NCBI GenBank assembly: GCA_947461915.1
Contig: CANHNG010000006.1
Span: 1-17,811 of the forward strand
Length of the DNA: 17,811 nucleotides
Reading direction: 5' to 3'
From: Flavobacteriaceae bacterium
GTDB taxonomy: Bacteria; Bacteroidota; Bacteroidia; Flavobacteriales; Flavobacteriaceae
Shown: one piece after another, positions 16,375 to 17,811 of the stretch
Layout of the letters: each line of letters opens with the position of its first letter
Numbering within the stretch: position 1 is the first letter of the stretch
Notes under the pieces: generated by a model
Told to the model about the DNA's origin: nothing
What the model saw: the letters and a program-made list of their open reading frames with translations, nothing else
Database searches by the model: none
Made by a program: the position numbers and the translations under genes

Positions 16375-17786
16375 TTACATTAAGAAAAGTTAATTTTTTA
16401 GTATTCTTAACGGGTTGGTTCTTTTTTCCTTTCAATGATTTCAAAGGATATTCAATTCTTGGTGAATACAAAAATGAAGCTTGTTCATTTTTTTTTGCTT
16501 TTGGTTTTTTGATATTGTTCATGCAATTTTTGAAAAACGGGAATTTTAAAATTCCCATCAACAGTAAAATTTTTAATGTTTTATTGTTTTTTTTGTTGTG
16601 GTGTTTATGCACCACAATTCTAAATATAAATACTGTTTGGGTTAGTTATTTTAAACAAACAGGTGGAATTTATAGATTTATAAGACAATACATCTCTATT
16701 ATTATTTCTTGCATTATTTTTTTCTTATACTATTGGAACGTTCTGGAATCGAAAAAAATTTATAAACTATTATTTATTTTAAGAAAAACTTTATTTTTCA
16801 GTTTAATTTTTGTATTTGGATATGGATTTCTTGAAACTTTGATACAAGTGTTTCATATAACACCGATTCGATATTTTTTGAAACTCTTTGATTTTTTCCC
16901 ATTTTTGGATATTAATTATAGTGGTGACGGTAGAATTTCTTCAGTTGCTTATGAATCTCCTTCTTTGGGAAATTATTTAATAACCATTAGTGCATGGATG
17001 TTTAGTTATGTTTTAACTTCAAAAAAAACGTTTCGCTTTTTACCTTCATTTATGGTCTTATTTTTAGCTTATTTCTCAGGTTCAAGAACAGCATTAATTG
17101 TTATAAGTGTTCAGTTGTTTTTGTTTTTAATGGTTTTATATAAAATGAAAGAGTATAGGAAAGTATTACTTAACGGATTGGTTTCTTTATTACTTATTTC
17201 AACAACTTTTTTAGTAGTAAATGGGAATAGTATTTTAAAAGATGTAGATAAAAAAGTTGAATCTTTGTATTTTTTTAAAAATTTAAAGGAAAATAATTCT
17301 AACAAATCTCGTCTGGGAATGCAATATGCATCATTACAAGTTTTTATTGAACATCCAATAATCGGAGTTGGTTACGGACAGGAAACATATTATAAACGGT
17401 TTAAATACCCACATTGGGCAACTGTAGATAATTGGGAATTCAAAAACATTTATAATAATCATTCAATAACCTCATTTCCTTCTGCATATAATATTTATAC
17501 TCGATTTTTAGCAGAAACAGGTATTATTGGAATAAGTATATGGTTTTATTTAATATATTTATGTATTACTCAGTCAAAAAAAATCTTTAAATCAACTTTA
17601 CCAAACGAGAGAATAATTGGGTTCATCCTTTTTATTTCTTTTGTTGGTTTAAGCTTAAATTGGTTGCAAACAGATTTTTTAAGACAACATGGATTTTGGC
17701 TATGTCTTGTAATTTTAATAAAAATTAATCACGAAAGAAATTCTAGAGTTCTATTTGAAAAAGAATCTGTTAAATTAGTTTCCTAA
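16371..17786 (+). CDS. Wzy-type O-antigen polymerase / O-antigen ligase family protein
   Basis: A 471-residue integral membrane protein with about ten or more hydrophobic segments. It carries the Wzy_C-type signatures: FSGSRTALIVISVQL with Arg239, RLGMQYASLQVFIEHPIIGV (314-333) followed by GYG, and HSITSFPSAYNIYTRFLAET (364-383) followed by GIIG. The large loop between the last two motifs is predicted periplasmic, where these enzymes join repeat units or ligate O-antigen to lipid A-core. Polymerase and ligase cannot be separated by sequence alone; the neighbours wzx, a GT and a Wzz-like gene favour the polymerase. The start overlaps the preceding stop by ATGA. Confidence 0.85.
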   Translation: MITLRKVNFLVFLTGWFFFPFNDFKGYSILGEYKNEACSFFFAFGFLILFMQFLKNGNFKIPINSKIFNVLLFFLLWCLCTTILNINTVWVSYFKQTGGIYRFIRQYISIIISCIIFFLYYWNVLESKKIYKLLFILRKTLFFSLIFVFGYGFLETLIQVFHITPIRYFLKLFDFFPFLDINYSGDGRISSVAYESPSLGNYLITISAWMFSYVLTSKKTFRFLPSFMVLFLAYFSGSRTALIVISVQLFLFLMVLYKMKEYRKVLLNGLVSLLLISTTFLVVNGNSILKDVDKKVESLYFFKNLKENNSNKSRLGMQYASLQVFIEHPIIGVGYGQETYYKRFKYPHWATVDNWEFKNIYNNHSITSFPSAYNIYTRFLAETGIIGISIWFYLIYLCITQSKKIFKSTLPNERIIGFILFISFVGLSLNWLQTDFLRQHGFWLCLVILIKINHERNSRVLFEKESVKLVS

Positions 17787-17789
17787 ATA

Positions 17790-17811
17790 ATGAATCAAAC
17801 AATAGTTTTAA
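17790..17811 (+). CDS. Start of a further gene, cut by the window edge
   Basis: An ATG three bases after the wzy stop opens a frame (MNQTIVL) that stays open to the end of the window. The position and strand fit the next gene of the polysaccharide operon. Seven codons are too few to name it. Confidence 0.4.

Noticed and set aside
1..17811. CRISPR arrays, tRNA or rRNA genes, insertion sequences, integrases, toxin-antitoxin or phage-defence genes
   Set aside because: No regularly spaced repeats, cloverleaf sequences, transposase motifs or defence-type domains were seen on either strand.

Overview
The window reads as chromosomal DNA of a Flavobacterium-like member of the Bacteroidetes. The evidence is high A+T, starts without Shine-Dalgarno sequences, several perfect matches to the Bacteroidetes/Flavobacterium -7 promoter element TAnnTTTG, and protein types typical of that group (LptA/OstA-like protein, GH3-family enzyme next to tatA, DUF3108 protein). 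All calls come from reading the sequence and translations; no database search was run.

Left part (1-6000): a minus-strand pair, rnr (RNase R) followed by the start of a LysE-type exporter that runs off the left edge. Facing away from it across an 815-bp, roughly 18% G+C gap are rpiB and tex on the plus strand. A small tatA gene on the minus strand converges on tex, with an inverted repeat between them that could end both transcripts.

Middle (6100-8145): a short membrane-anchored coiled-coil protein directly abuts a GH3-family adenylating enzyme. The anchor protein resembles the N-terminal part of flavobacterial M23 (LytM) cell-wall peptidases, but no peptidase domain follows.

Right part (8150-17811): a plus-strand surface-polysaccharide/LPS region that starts at its own TAnnTTTG element. 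In order it holds a Wzz-like two-membrane-segment protein, rfbC, rfbD, a secreted DUF3108 protein, a small membrane protein, a long OstA/LptA-like protein with a duplicated C-terminal module, a Wzx-type flippase, a family 2 glycosyltransferase, a Wzy-type polymerase and the first codons of another gene. Together these would make part of dTDP-L-rhamnose, assemble a repeat unit, flip it, polymerise it with chain-length control, and help carry LPS to the outer membrane. rfbA and rfbB are not in the window. From about 14000 on, the G+C content drops sharply, as is common for exchangeable O-antigen genes.

I did not find a clearly new multi-gene system. The points most worth a second look are the duplicated C-terminal module of the OstA-like protein, the anchor protein without a peptidase domain, a repeat-rich in-frame insertion in RfbD, and the long, very A+T-rich gap between rnr and rpiB.
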